NCBI RefSeq assembly: GCF_000238295.3
Contig: NZ_AHCD03000020.1
Coordinates: forward strand, 434,001-498,000
Source: Pseudoalteromonas rubra
Lineage (GTDB): Bacteria; Pseudomonadota; Gammaproteobacteria; Enterobacterales; Alteromonadaceae
Reading direction: 5' to 3'
Length of the DNA: 64,000 nucleotides
This document shows positions 52,968-61,451 of the stretch, piece by piece. Position 1 is the first letter of the stretch. Every line of letters starts with the position of its first letter. The notes under the pieces are model-generated. The model made no database searches, had not been told where the DNA came from, and was given only the letters and a program-made list of their open reading frames with translations. Made by a program: the position numbers and the translations under genes.

Positions 52968-53435
52968 TCAGACGTTATCAAATAGTGTTTTGACCCGCTC
53001 CAGCGTCGCGTCGATTTCAGAGACTTTGGCGGGGGCAATAAAAATGGTGTCATCGCCAGCGATGGTCCCTAACACTCCATCGGCAGATCCCAGAGAATCC
53101 AATAAGCGCGCAATCAGCTGAGCTGCGCCCGGGCTGGTGCGTATGATGATCATCATCTCGTTGTGGACGATATCAATGACCAGTTGGCGTAGCGGGCTTT
53201 TTGCCGTTGGTACGCCCATCTCTGCGGGCAAACAATATACCATTTCCTGTTTGGCATTGCGGGTCCGGACTGCACCGAACTTACTTAGCATACGAGAGAC
53301 TTTACTTTGGCTGATATTGTCAAATCCCTGATCTTTTAGGGCATCGACGATTTCACCTTGAGAACCAAAATTTTCTTCTTTTAACAGGGCCTTAAAGGCT
53401 TTAACGAGGGCTTCTTGTTTTTCCTGCGGCTGCAT
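52968..53435 (-). CDS. argR: arginine repressor
   Basis: 155 residues. The N-terminal winged HTH (about 10-75) has SQGEIVDALKDQGFDNISQS and KVSRMLSKFGAVRTRN. The C-terminal oligomerisation and arginine-binding domain ends in GTIAGDDTIFIAP, whose GD-D residues bind arginine. ArgR hexamers repress arginine biosynthesis when arginine is abundant. Its divergent position next to mdh is conserved in gammaproteobacteria. Confidence 0.96.
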   Translation of the reverse strand: MQPQEKQEALVKAFKALLKEENFGSQGEIVDALKDQGFDNISQSKVSRMLSKFGAVRTRNAKQEMVYCLPAEMGVPTAKSPLRQLVIDIVHNEMMIIIRTSPGAAQLIARLLDSLGSADGVLGTIAGDDTIFIAPAKVSEIDATLERVKTLFDNV

Positions 53436-53707
53436 ACTTAATACTTCTTTGTGACTCGACTGTTAGGATTTTACACAAAACCAGTCTGTTACCCAAATTT
53501 CAGGACAAGAAGATTCTTCAAGCTGTGCAGATTATCTATATTAGAAACGCATGGCATGCGTAAACCATTAGTAGCAGAATTTGTCGCGAACTTTACAACT
53601 ATAGTCGAAAAAAAGACGAAAATTGCGCGTATAAATTTGTTTTTGGCGGCGCTTTTCATTATCTTTACAGCACATTTAATTCCACCTTCAAATTATGGAG
53701 AATTCCA

Positions 53708-54640
53708 ATGAAAGTTGCTGTATTAGGTGCCGCTGGCGGTATCGGTCAAGCATTGTCTCTTTTGCTTAAAAACGGTTTGCCTGCTGGTTCTGAGCTTGCG
53801 CTATATGACGTAGCGCCAGTAGTACCTGGCGTAGCGGTTGATCTGTCTCACATCCCAACAGCGGTAAAAGTCGCTGGTTTTGGTAAAGACGACCTGGATG
53901 CAGCGCTGGTTGATGCAGACATCGTATTGATCCCTGCAGGTATGCCACGTAAGCCTGGTATGGATCGTGCTGATCTGTTCAATGTAAACGCAGGCATCAT
54001 CAAGACTCTGTCTGAAGGCATCGTTAAAAACTGTCCTAAAGCCCTTGTTGGTGTGATCACTAACCCGGTAAATGGCACTGTGCCAATCGTTGCTGAAGTA
54101 TTCAAAAAAGCGGGTACTTACGATCCAGCTCGCGTTTTCGGTGTAACAACACTGGACGTGATCCGTGCAGAGACTTTCATCGCTGAGCTGAAAGGCCTGA
54201 ACGTAAATGACGTTAAAGTACCAGTGATCGGTGGTCACTCAGGTACAACTATCCTGCCTCTGCTTTCTCAGGTTGAGGGCGTTGAGTTCTCTGACGAAGA
54301 AGTCGCAGCACTAACTAAGCGTATCCAGAATGCGGGTACTGAAGTGGTTGAAGCGAAGGCGGGTGGCGGCTCTGCAACTCTGTCTATGGGCGCAGCGGCA
54401 GCGCGTTTCTGCTTCTCACTGGTTAAAGGTCTGCAAGGTGAGAACGTGGTTGAATACGCTTATGTTGAAGGCAACACTGGCGATGCAACTTTCTTCGCAC
54501 AACCAGTTCGTCTTGGCAAAAACGGCGTAGAAGAGCTACTTCCTTACGGCGAGCTGAGCGCGTTTGAGCAACAAGCAAAAGACGACATGCTTGCGACTCT
54601 TGAAAAAGACATCAAAGAAGGTGTTGATTTCATGGCATAA
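53708..54640 (+). CDS. mdh: malate dehydrogenase
   Basis: 310 residues, E. coli-type Mdh (312). It oxidises malate to oxaloacetate with NAD in the TCA cycle. NAD-binding GAAGGIGQALSLLL (about 7-20), the mobile-loop arginines in PAGMPRKPGMDRADLF, TNPVNGTVPI and the catalytic His in IGGHSGTTILPLLS (near 177) are present. A strong GGAG Shine-Dalgarno and near-optimal codons suggest high expression. A terminator follows. Confidence 0.97.
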   Translation: MKVAVLGAAGGIGQALSLLLKNGLPAGSELALYDVAPVVPGVAVDLSHIPTAVKVAGFGKDDLDAALVDADIVLIPAGMPRKPGMDRADLFNVNAGIIKTLSEGIVKNCPKALVGVITNPVNGTVPIVAEVFKKAGTYDPARVFGVTTLDVIRAETFIAELKGLNVNDVKVPVIGGHSGTTILPLLSQVEGVEFSDEEVAALTKRIQNAGTEVVEAKAGGGSATLSMGAAAARFCFSLVKGLQGENVVEYAYVEGNTGDATFFAQPVRLGKNGVEELLPYGELSAFEQQAKDDMLATLEKDIKEGVDFMA

Positions 54641-54682
54641 TTGCCACTTTACAGTGCAATAATTTTCACTGTAATCGAAACT

Positions 54683-54712
54683 AAAAAAGCCTGTCTGGTG
54701 ACAGGCTTTTTT
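54683..54712. terminator. terminator between mdh and serA
   Basis: Perfect 13-bp stem AAAAAAGCCTGTC / GACAGGCTTTTTT with a TGGT loop; usable on both strands of this convergent pair. Confidence 0.93.
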
Positions 54713-54735
54713 GTGTCCGCGGCAGTTGCAGTTTA

Positions 54736-55965
54736 TTAGTGCAGGATCCGGGCGCGGATAGTACCTTCTACAGCGCTTAGCTCTTTTAATGCCACTTCAG
54801 AGTGGTCACTGTCAACATCGATGACCACGTAGCCAATGCTGTCATCCGTTTGCAGATACTGCGCAGCAATGTTGATACCATGTTGTGCAAACGCCTGGTT
54901 AATTTGTGTCAGGACGCCCGGGCGGTTTTCGTGTACATGGAGCAGGCGACTGCGGTTTGATAGCTCAGGCAGTGATACTTCCGGGAAGTTGACTGCGGTG
55001 ACGGTGGAGCCATTGTCTGAGTACTTAGTGAGTTTACCCGCGACTTCAATGCCAATGTTCTCCTGTGCTTCCTGCGTAGAGCCGCCGACATGGGGCGTTA
55101 AGATCACGTTGTCGAATTGACGCAGTGGAGAGACAAACTCTTCATCATTAGACTTGGGCTCGACCGGGAATACGTCGATAGCAGCACCAGACAGTTTACC
55201 GGCGCTGAGCGCTTCTGCTAAGGCATCGATGTCTACCACGGTACCGCGAGATGCATTGATCAGAATTGCGCCTTGCTTCATCACTTCCAGCTCGGCCATG
55301 CCGATCAGGTTTTTAGTTTGTGGCGTTTCAGGCACATGCAGGCTAACGACATCGGCACGTTGAAGCAGCTGAGTTAAGCTCTGCACCTGTTGTGCATTCC
55401 CTAACGTCAGTTTGTCTTCAATGTCGTAAAATTCGACCTTCATGCCAATATTCTCCGCCATGATCCCCAACTGAGTGCCTATGTGACCATATCCTATGAT
55501 CCCCAGTGTTTTACCTCGGGCTTCAAAAGAGCCGATGGCCGATTTAAACCATTCACCTCGGTGTGCCATAGCGTTGCGTTTTGGAATGCCACGTAGCAAT
55601 AGCAGGATCTCACCCAGAACCAGTTCGGCCACTGAGCGAGTATTTGAAAATGGGGCATTAAAGACGGCAATGCCACGCTTTTTGGCTGCGCTGAGATCGA
55701 CCTGGTTAGTGCCAATACAAAAGCAGCCAATCGCGACCAGCTTTTCAGCTGCTTCCAGCACCGTCTCATTTAGGTGAGTGCGTGAGCGGATCCCCACAAA
55801 GTGGACATTCTTGATCCGCTCAATCAGTTCATTTTCAGGCAGCGATGTCTTCACGTACTCGATATTGCTATAACCGTTGCGTTTGAGCGTTTCAACGGCG
55901 CTCTGATGTACGCCTTCCAACAATAAAATGCGAATTTTGTCCTTAGACAGGGATACCTTACTCAT
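54736..55965 (-). CDS. serA: D-3-phosphoglycerate dehydrogenase
   Basis: 409 residues, as in E. coli SerA (410). It starts serine synthesis by oxidising 3-phosphoglycerate. The Rossmann segment is LGIIGYGHIGTQLGIMAENIGM (within about 152-173); the active-site region has SLHVPETPQTKNLIG, NASRGTVVDIDAL and TPHVGGSTQEAQENIG (catalytic His). The last ~70 residues are the serine-binding ACT domain (HVHENRPGVLTQINQAFAQ) that mediates feedback inhibition. It lies 12 bp downstream of rpiA. Confidence 0.97.
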   Translation of the reverse strand: MSKVSLSKDKIRILLLEGVHQSAVETLKRNGYSNIEYVKTSLPENELIERIKNVHFVGIRSRTHLNETVLEAAEKLVAIGCFCIGTNQVDLSAAKKRGIAVFNAPFSNTRSVAELVLGEILLLLRGIPKRNAMAHRGEWFKSAIGSFEARGKTLGIIGYGHIGTQLGIMAENIGMKVEFYDIEDKLTLGNAQQVQSLTQLLQRADVVSLHVPETPQTKNLIGMAELEVMKQGAILINASRGTVVDIDALAEALSAGKLSGAAIDVFPVEPKSNDEEFVSPLRQFDNVILTPHVGGSTQEAQENIGIEVAGKLTKYSDNGSTVTAVNFPEVSLPELSNRSRLLHVHENRPGVLTQINQAFAQHGINIAAQYLQTDDSIGYVVIDVDSDHSEVALKELSAVEGTIRARILH

Positions 55966-55977
55966 GACTCATTCCTG

Positions 55978-56631
55978 TTACTTAATTTGTGGCCCCTCTG
56001 GGGTACCAGTGATGACGATGTCGGCACCGCGCTGAGCAAACAGGCCATTGGTGACAACGCCGACGATTTGATTAATTTTCTCTTCCAGTTCGGCAGCTTG
56101 TGTGATGGACAGCCCATGAACATCCAAAATCACGTTGCCGTTATCTGTTACCACACCCTGACGATAAACAGGATCGCCACCGAGTTTAAGTAATTCGCGG
56201 GCAACGTAGCTGCGTGCCATCGGGATCACTTCAACGGGTAAAGGAAACTGTCCCAGTACGTCTACGTGCTTGGTATTGTCGACGATACAGATAAACTTGC
56301 GGGCAACCGCTGCGACAATCTTTTCGCGTGTCAGAGCTGCTCCACCACCTTTGATCATCTGGTTGTGGGCATTAATTTCATCTGCACCATCCACATAAAT
56401 ATCCAATTCAGAGACGTCGTTGAGTTCGAACACGTCGATACCCAGTGCTTTGAGCTTTTCTGTAGAGGCTTCTGAACTTGAAACGGCCCCTTTGATGGTG
56501 TCTTTAACACTCCCCAGTGCGTCTATAAAGTGGTTAACGGTGGAACCTGTACCTACACCGACAACTGTGCCAGCTTCTACATATTGTAATGCCGCCCAGG
56601 CAGCTGCTTTTTTCATTTCATCTTGAGTCAT
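55978..56631 (-). CDS. rpiA: ribose-5-phosphate isomerase A
   Basis: 217 residues. RpiA interconverts ribose 5-phosphate and ribulose 5-phosphate. The phosphate-binding GVGTGSTVNHFID (about 21-33), SSEASTEKLKALGI, the active-site YVDGADEINAHNQMIKGGGA and LPVEVIPMA are intact. It is the upstream member of an rpiA-serA unit on the minus strand. Confidence 0.97.
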   Translation of the reverse strand: MTQDEMKKAAAWAALQYVEAGTVVGVGTGSTVNHFIDALGSVKDTIKGAVSSSEASTEKLKALGIDVFELNDVSELDIYVDGADEINAHNQMIKGGGAALTREKIVAAVARKFICIVDNTKHVDVLGQFPLPVEVIPMARSYVARELLKLGGDPVYRQGVVTDNGNVILDVHGLSITQAAELEEKINQIVGVVTNGLFAQRGADIVITGTPEGPQIK

Positions 56632-56747
56632 AACGCGATCACTGTTTTAGTTAATTATTGGTTCGCAATTATACGCTCAAAGCACAAAAAAAATATGTCA
56701 TATGCCATCAATGACTGAAATTATGACCAGATACTCAAAGCTAGTGC

Positions 56748-56795
56748 TCAGTGGCAACGCGTGATTGCACGCGGTACCACATGTGTTACCACTGA
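56748..56795 (-). promoter_or_regulatory. branched RNA structure at the fau stop codon
   Basis: On the minus strand, an 11-bp outer stem (TCAGTGGTAAC 56795-56785 with GTTGCCACTGA 56758-56748, one G-T pair) encloses a perfect GCGTG-CAAT-CACGC hairpin and a near-palindrome ACATGTGGTACC. The outer stem includes the last codons and stop of fau. No T run follows, so it is more likely a 3' end protecting or processing structure than a simple terminator. Confidence 0.45.
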
Positions 56796-57403
56796 TAGTA
56801 ATGCTGTGGCGTGATTATGGTTGGAAGAGGCACATCCCAGGCTTCGGTTGGTAGCGCTGAAACTTTCTGACATTCATGGGCCAGACCAATCAATTTCGGC
56901 TGTTGCCAGTTCTCACGGTAATAACGCGCCAGCGTACGATCATAGTAGCCACCGCCCATACCAAGGCGGTTTCCTGAATCATCAAATGCCACTAATGGGA
57001 GCAGCAGGTAGTCTAGCTGCGCCAGCGGACAAATTTGGCTACAATTCAATTCTGGCTCTAAGATAGCATAGCGATTCTGCTTCATGGGTGAGTTTTTTTC
57101 ATACTTCTGAAAGAGTAAAGTAACGCCGCTGAAGGGGTGTATTACAGGCAGATAAAGGTCCATACCTTCGGACCAAAGTGATTGAATTAAAAGGTTAGTT
57201 CTTAGTTCGCCATCGTTCTCAAGGTAGACCCCGATACGGGCGTTTTTAGTGGGTTTTATATGTTGAAAAAAATTAATAGTTAGTTTTTTGCTTGCCTCTA
57301 TTTGTTGTTGTTCAGTTAGGCTATTACGCAATTTTCTAATGCTTTTTCTGATATCTTTCCTTGATGATGCAATTTTTTCATTTTCAAGTGAGGCTGCTTT
57401 CAT
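56786..57403 (-). CDS. fau: 5-formyltetrahydrofolate cyclo-ligase
   Basis: 205 residues. The enzyme converts 5-formyl-THF to 5,10-methenyl-THF with ATP. Typical features are the Lys/Arg-rich start (SSRKDIRKSIRKLRNSL), ARIGVYLENDGELRT, FDDSGNRLGMGGGYYDRTLA (the conserved GMGGGYYDR) and the ending WDVPLPTIITP. Its ATG overlaps the upstream stop by one base (TAATG). In many relatives 6S RNA lies directly upstream of this gene; here there is no room. Confidence 0.95.
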   Translation of the reverse strand: MKAASLENEKIASSRKDIRKSIRKLRNSLTEQQQIEASKKLTINFFQHIKPTKNARIGVYLENDGELRTNLLIQSLWSEGMDLYLPVIHPFSGVTLLFQKYEKNSPMKQNRYAILEPELNCSQICPLAQLDYLLLPLVAFDDSGNRLGMGGGYYDRTLARYYRENWQQPKLIGLAHECQKVSALPTEAWDVPLPTIITPQHYYQW

Positions 57404-57939
57404 TACATAGGTACCAATTCAGGGAAAGCCAGACTGAGCCCCAACACAATCAGTAACAACAGTAATAATGACAGGAGAATATACAGCAGCTTCTTAGAGC
57501 GTTTGGGGGGCTCATTGTCGAGTTCCAGTTCACTAAATAAAGCTTCATCTTCCCACTCATCTTCTTCATGCTGTTCATCCTGAACTTGCTTGCCATCGAT
57601 GCGTTGCTCCAGTTCATCGAGCTTTTCTTCGATACGGATGAGACTGCTGGTGATGTAATCCAGAGCATCAAATACACGTTCATTAGCTGCATTTTGAATG
57701 TTTTCTGCGGGGGCTGAGGCCTGTGATTGCAGTTTACTCTGGATCCCGTATACGGCGAGTAATTTGGCCTGCTTTAGACATTTTTGCTTATCACCTGGGC
57801 CAAATAAGGGTTTACCGGCAGTGAAGTCGACGACTTTCTGTGTCGGTACTTTTAACTTGGCAGCGAGTTGCTCTGTGGCTGCCTGGCTGTCAGTGTCGGG
57901 CTTAAAGCCGGAAAACACGACGCGAAAATGTTCGCTCAT
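57403..57939 (-). CDS. tail-anchored membrane protein of unknown function
   Basis: 178 residues. The N-terminal ~60 residues (FRVVFSGFKPDTDSQAATEQ, GKPLFGPGDKQKCLKQAKLL) form a small cytoplasmic domain. A coiled segment (SLIRIEEKLDELEQRID) and a strongly acidic stretch follow. A single C-terminal helix (about 150-172, LLYILLSLLLLLLIVLGLSL) anchors it in the membrane. The GAGG Shine-Dalgarno forms a small GAGG-AAA-CCTC hairpin just before the ATG. It is translationally coupled to fau. No family name could be given. Confidence 0.75.
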   Translation of the reverse strand: MSEHFRVVFSGFKPDTDSQAATEQLAAKLKVPTQKVVDFTAGKPLFGPGDKQKCLKQAKLLAVYGIQSKLQSQASAPAENIQNAANERVFDALDYITSSLIRIEEKLDELEQRIDGKQVQDEQHEEDEWEDEALFSELELDNEPPKRSKKLLYILLSLLLLLLIVLGLSLAFPELVPM

Positions 57940-57970
57940 GAGGTTTCCTCAAAATTGTTACTTCGGGTCC

Positions 57971-57976
57971 ATTATA
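57971..57976 (-). promoter_or_regulatory. -10 element for the tail-anchored protein/fau operon
   Basis: TATAAT on the minus strand, about 30 nt before the start codon at 57939. A convincing -35 could not be placed. Confidence 0.45.
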
Positions 57977-58112
57977 TACTCCGCGCCCCTGTGAATTGTC
58001 GTTAACTTATTGCTGGGTAAGCGGAATAAAAAAGATGGACATCGTCAATTGTTGTTTTGAGTATACCTAACTTTTAAGCATAGTGTGTGAAGTAATCACA
58101 ATGGTCATTACG

Positions 58113-58144
58113 AGACAAGAAACGGCACTGCATTGCAGCGCCGT
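58113..58144 (-). terminator. terminator of the S10 peptidase gene
   Basis: On the minus strand, ACGGCGCTGC / GCAGTGCCGT (10 bp, one G-T pair) with an AAT loop, followed by TTTCTTGTC. Confidence 0.8.
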
Positions 58145-58161
58145 GAGAGACTTGTGTGAGA

Positions 58162-59688
58162 TCAGTATTTAGCAGGTTGATTGTACTTTAATGCGTCAGT
58201 AATGAATGCTCGCAGATCCTGATTGGCCAGGGTGAGGTCCGGGCGGCGCAGATACATCATGTGGCCAGAGCGGTAGCCTTTAAAACGCAACCGGTCCTGC
58301 ATTTTACCACTGGGGTCGAGGTGCCAGAGGTTATACTTACCGTCAAAGTAGTTGGTGGCACCGTCATAGTAACCTGATTGCACCATCACGTTCAGGTAAG
58401 GGTTTTTGGCCATTGACAAACGCAGTTGCTCACCCACCTCGTTTTTGCTGCGATCCCAGGGCCTTACATCGCCAAACATATTGTATTTGATATCCGTTTT
58501 ATAGTTCAGCTCGTGGCGGAAGTAATGATTAATTGCCGGCGTAAAGGCATGCAGCCAGGCATCCAGTTCAGGCCAATAGTCGGGACCTTCACCGGCGTCT
58601 CGTTTATCAATGCCCAGATAGCGGGAGTCAAGACGGCCGACGGTATAACCACGCTCGCGTAACAGCTCTTTCCAGAAACTGTGGTTGGGAATGTCGAGGT
58701 TATTTTGTAATACGAACTGCTCTGATAGCCCGCTGAAGTGTGCGACTTGCTTTGCTACTGCCAGGCGCTCTTGCTCACTTAACATAGCGCCTTTGGCCAA
58801 TGCTGGCAGATAATGGTCTAAGGTGTAGGCTTCCACCTGCTCAAGTACACTCAATAAATCTTGATTTTGCAAAGCATCGGGGAGCGCCTTGTGATACCAG
58901 GCGGTTGCTGCGAAATAGGGAAGACGGTTGGCACTTTTTACCGGTCCCTGACGTTTAATGCCAATATCTGTTGGAGAAACCAGCACCACGCCGTTTAAGA
59001 ATAACCATTGCTTGTTTTGTAGCTCATGGGCCAGGCCAGAAACGCGAGTTGTACCATAGCTTTCACCAATCAAAAATTTCGGTGACAGTGCACGGCCATG
59101 TCGATTGATAAAGGTATTGAGCCACCCAGCCAGATATTTGATATCAGCATTCACACCAAAAAAGCGTGATTGCAGGGTTTGCTTGTCAGCCATTGAGCCG
59201 TCTTGTTCTGGCAGCACACGAGAGTAACCTGTGTTGACTGGGTTGACGAACAGAATGTCGGCGACATCCAGTACAGAATCTGGATTATCTTTTAAGCCAT
59301 AAGGCTGCATCGGGTAACCTTCATCGTCAATCTTCAGTACCCGAGGCCCGGTGTAAGCAATATGCATCCATACAGAGGCAGAGCCTGGGCCACCATTAAA
59401 TGAGATCAGCAGCGGACGGGTAGCGGGATCTTTGACTTTGTTCTTTTTGTAGTAGGTATAGTGAAGAGTCGCTATCGGGTGGCCTGTTTTATCCCACACT
59501 GGCTGAGTACCTGTGGTGGCAGTGTAGGCGATACGCTCCCCGTTAAAGGTTCCTTTGTGTTCGGTGATGACCTGAGCATCAATTTGCTGGGTCAATTGAC
59601 CTTGAGTATCGGCTTGTGCCGATGCGGTGTGGGGGAGTGTGGTAATAAAAGTCGCAGAAAGAGCGAACAGTAATGGCTTCAACAACAT
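58162..59688 (-). CDS. S10-family serine carboxypeptidase-like protein
   Basis: 508 residues with a signal peptide (about 1-24, LLKPLLFALSATFITTLPHT), so periplasmic or secreted. The alpha/beta-hydrolase S10 signature is complete: oxyanion-hole segment LISFNGGPGSASVWMH, nucleophile in FLIGESYGTTR (near 208), Asp in SGYYDGATNYF (near 440) and His in YRSGHMMYLRRPD (near 477). S10 enzymes remove C-terminal residues from peptides at acidic pH. They are frequent in peptide-degrading marine Alteromonadales. It stands alone with its own terminator. Confidence 0.92.
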   Translation of the reverse strand: MLLKPLLFALSATFITTLPHTASAQADTQGQLTQQIDAQVITEHKGTFNGERIAYTATTGTQPVWDKTGHPIATLHYTYYKKNKVKDPATRPLLISFNGGPGSASVWMHIAYTGPRVLKIDDEGYPMQPYGLKDNPDSVLDVADILFVNPVNTGYSRVLPEQDGSMADKQTLQSRFFGVNADIKYLAGWLNTFINRHGRALSPKFLIGESYGTTRVSGLAHELQNKQWLFLNGVVLVSPTDIGIKRQGPVKSANRLPYFAATAWYHKALPDALQNQDLLSVLEQVEAYTLDHYLPALAKGAMLSEQERLAVAKQVAHFSGLSEQFVLQNNLDIPNHSFWKELLRERGYTVGRLDSRYLGIDKRDAGEGPDYWPELDAWLHAFTPAINHYFRHELNYKTDIKYNMFGDVRPWDRSKNEVGEQLRLSMAKNPYLNVMVQSGYYDGATNYFDGKYNLWHLDPSGKMQDRLRFKGYRSGHMMYLRRPDLTLANQDLRAFITDALKYNQPAKY

Positions 59689-60023
59689 GTTTTTATTTTT
59701 TGGGTGAAATCGATCTGCTTATTTAAGACGCATCCAGGGCAGAATTCAAAAAACTTGAGACTAATTGCCAAAAAATAGGCTATGCGCAATGCGTGTTAAT
59801 TTTTATGGTTTTTTTGGTTTGTTTTTTGTGTTTTAAATTGCCCGAGACGCCTGAACTTGCGCGAGCTTTTGTTGCGGTCTGTTTACAATTTTATTGGCCG
59901 GTGAGTTTTTTTTGTCACAGAAATCGCGTATATTTAATCCTTATGTCTGTAGTATGAAAGTATTTAGCGCTGTTAAATTCTTGTATCTCTTCCCTTTTCT
60001 CGTAGTTTTAGTAGAGCATCGTA
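59689..60023. other. divergent promoter region, AT-rich
   Basis: 335 bases between the divergent S10 peptidase and GGDEF genes. It is rich in T runs on the plus strand, suggesting A-tract DNA. No convincing paired -35/-10, operator or small ORF was identified; a minus-strand frame of 67 codons crosses the GGDEF start and is not supported. Confidence 0.4.
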
Positions 60024-61259
60024 ATGCAAAGAGTATTAGTCGTCGAAGACAGTAAGGTAGTGCAACAAATCCTTCGCCACCTTGCATCACAACACCTGGA
60101 TGTGGAAATTGATTATGCCTGGTCACTGAAAGAGACCCAGGCATTACTCGAGAGCCAACATTACACTCTGGCTTTGGTCGACCTGACCTTACCAGACGCC
60201 CCTGATGGAGAGGTCGTGCAGCTTACACTGAGCCGCAATGTGCCTACTGTGGTATTAACCTCTAAAATTGATGAGTATAGCCGTCAGCAAATGCTCGAGA
60301 TGGGCGTCGTTGATTATGTGATCAAGGACAACCGGGATTCTTATCTTTATGCTATTAAACTCGTATCACGCTTACTGCGCAACGAAGGGTGTCAGGCGCT
60401 GATCGCAGATGACTCGATGATCAGCCGGGCAGTGATGAGACAGATGCTGGAAAAGCAGTTGTTTACGGTCTTTGAGGCGCAAGATGGTGAGCAGGCTCTG
60501 AATATGCTCAATGCCAAGTCAGACATTAAATTATTGCTGACGGATTATGCGATGCCGACCATGGACGGCTTTGAACTGGTTAAAGCGGTGCGTAACAGTC
60601 GAGGGCGTGATGATCTCGCTATTATTGGGCTGTCTGGTGCTGGCAGTCATGGTTTGTCTGCCAAGTTCATCAAATATGGCGCTAATGACTTTCTGACCAA
60701 ACCCTTTATGAATGAAGAGTTTCATTGCCGGGTGATGCAAACCATGGATCAGTTGAACCTGATCGCAGATATTAAAGAGTACGCACACAGAGATTTTCTG
60801 ACAGGCCTCTATAATCGTCGTTATTTTTGCCAGCACATGGATAAAGTGCTCAAGAACAAGCCTGATCAGTTCACGCTGGCGCTACTGGATCTGGATCATT
60901 TTAAGGCAATCAATGATCAGTACGGTCATCTTGGCGGGGACAAAGTCCTGTCTCAGGTCGCTGAGCTACTTAATAGCTCTTTCAACCACTGCCTGGTGGC
61001 ACGTGTCGGTGGGGAGGAGTTTGCTGTGCTAATGCCTGGCAATGACCTGGCTGTGGCTAAAAATAGCTGTCAGGATTTCAAAGAACGCTTTGCCAACACT
61101 CAGTTTATGATCCAGGAGCAGGCATTGCACTGCACACTCAGTGTGGGGATTGCCCGGTGCGACAAAGCGACTCTCAGTGACGTCATGCGTGCGGCAGACA
61201 GCGCTTTATATCGTGCTAAAGAAGCCCAGCGTAATTGCGTCATGGTCAGTGAAAGCTAA
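60024..61259 (+). CDS. response regulator with two receiver domains and GGDEF (diguanylate cyclase)
   Basis: 411 residues. Receiver 1 (about 1-118) has VVEDSK and phospho-Asp in LVDLTLPD. Receiver 2 (about 125-245) has IADDSM and LTDYAMPTMDG. The GGDEF domain (about 250-411) has DFLTGLYNRRYF, LLDLDHFKAIND, the catalytic signature GGEEF (near 330) and SVGIARCDK. The conserved RxxD inhibitory site upstream of GGEEF reads FNHC, so product inhibition through that site is lost. It makes c-di-GMP and is presumably driven by one or two kinases not present here. Confidence 0.95.
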   Translation: MQRVLVVEDSKVVQQILRHLASQHLDVEIDYAWSLKETQALLESQHYTLALVDLTLPDAPDGEVVQLTLSRNVPTVVLTSKIDEYSRQQMLEMGVVDYVIKDNRDSYLYAIKLVSRLLRNEGCQALIADDSMISRAVMRQMLEKQLFTVFEAQDGEQALNMLNAKSDIKLLLTDYAMPTMDGFELVKAVRNSRGRDDLAIIGLSGAGSHGLSAKFIKYGANDFLTKPFMNEEFHCRVMQTMDQLNLIADIKEYAHRDFLTGLYNRRYFCQHMDKVLKNKPDQFTLALLDLDHFKAINDQYGHLGGDKVLSQVAELLNSSFNHCLVARVGGEEFAVLMPGNDLAVAKNSCQDFKERFANTQFMIQEQALHCTLSVGIARCDKATLSDVMRAADSALYRAKEAQRNCVMVSES

Positions 61260-61312
61260 CCCTCAGTTAACCCTACCCTGCATTGCACCATTTCAAGTCA
61301 GACAATAAACAG

Positions 61313-61336
61313 GCGCACCAGTACGGTGCGTTTGAT
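61313..61336 (+). terminator. weak terminator after GGDEF gene
   Basis: CGCACC (61314-61319) / GGTGCG (61325-61330) hairpin followed by TTTGATGTT, a poor T tract. Confidence 0.45.
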
Positions 61337-61393
61337 GTTCAATTTATATCTCTGAATTAATCTAACTATTTGTAAAATAATTACTTTTATTAT

Positions 61394-61445
61394 TGGCATA
61401 AAGGTTGGATTACCTCCCCCGACAGGATCATCTGCCCTGGGGGGG
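61394..61445 (+). promoter_or_regulatory. glnK leader: sigma-54-like site and hairpin covering the RBS
   Basis: TTGGCATAAAGGTTGGA (61394-61410) has GG-N10-GG spacing, one base off the -24/-12 GG-N10-GC of sigma-54 promoters, fitting nitrogen control. Just downstream CCCCC (61417-61421) can pair with the GGGGGG run (61440-61445) that is the Shine-Dalgarno of glnK. Both are by-eye predictions. Confidence 0.4.
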
Positions 61446-61451
61446 CAAATA

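Noticed and set aside
53451..53711. Plus-strand reading frame of 86 codons between argR and mdh
   Set aside because: It covers the mdh promoter/leader and overlaps the mdh start; composition is not coding-like and there is no RBS.
56632..56785. 6S RNA next to fau
   Set aside because: 6S RNA usually precedes fau, but here fau overlaps the upstream gene and this downstream gap lacks the long rod with a central bubble typical of 6S.
59941..60144. Minus-strand reading frame of 67 codons
   Set aside because: It runs antisense into the start of the REC-REC-GGDEF gene, has no RBS, and its translation has no recognisable features.
61394..61410. Firm sigma-54 promoter for glnK
   Set aside because: The -12 element has GG instead of GC, so it is listed only as a weak candidate.
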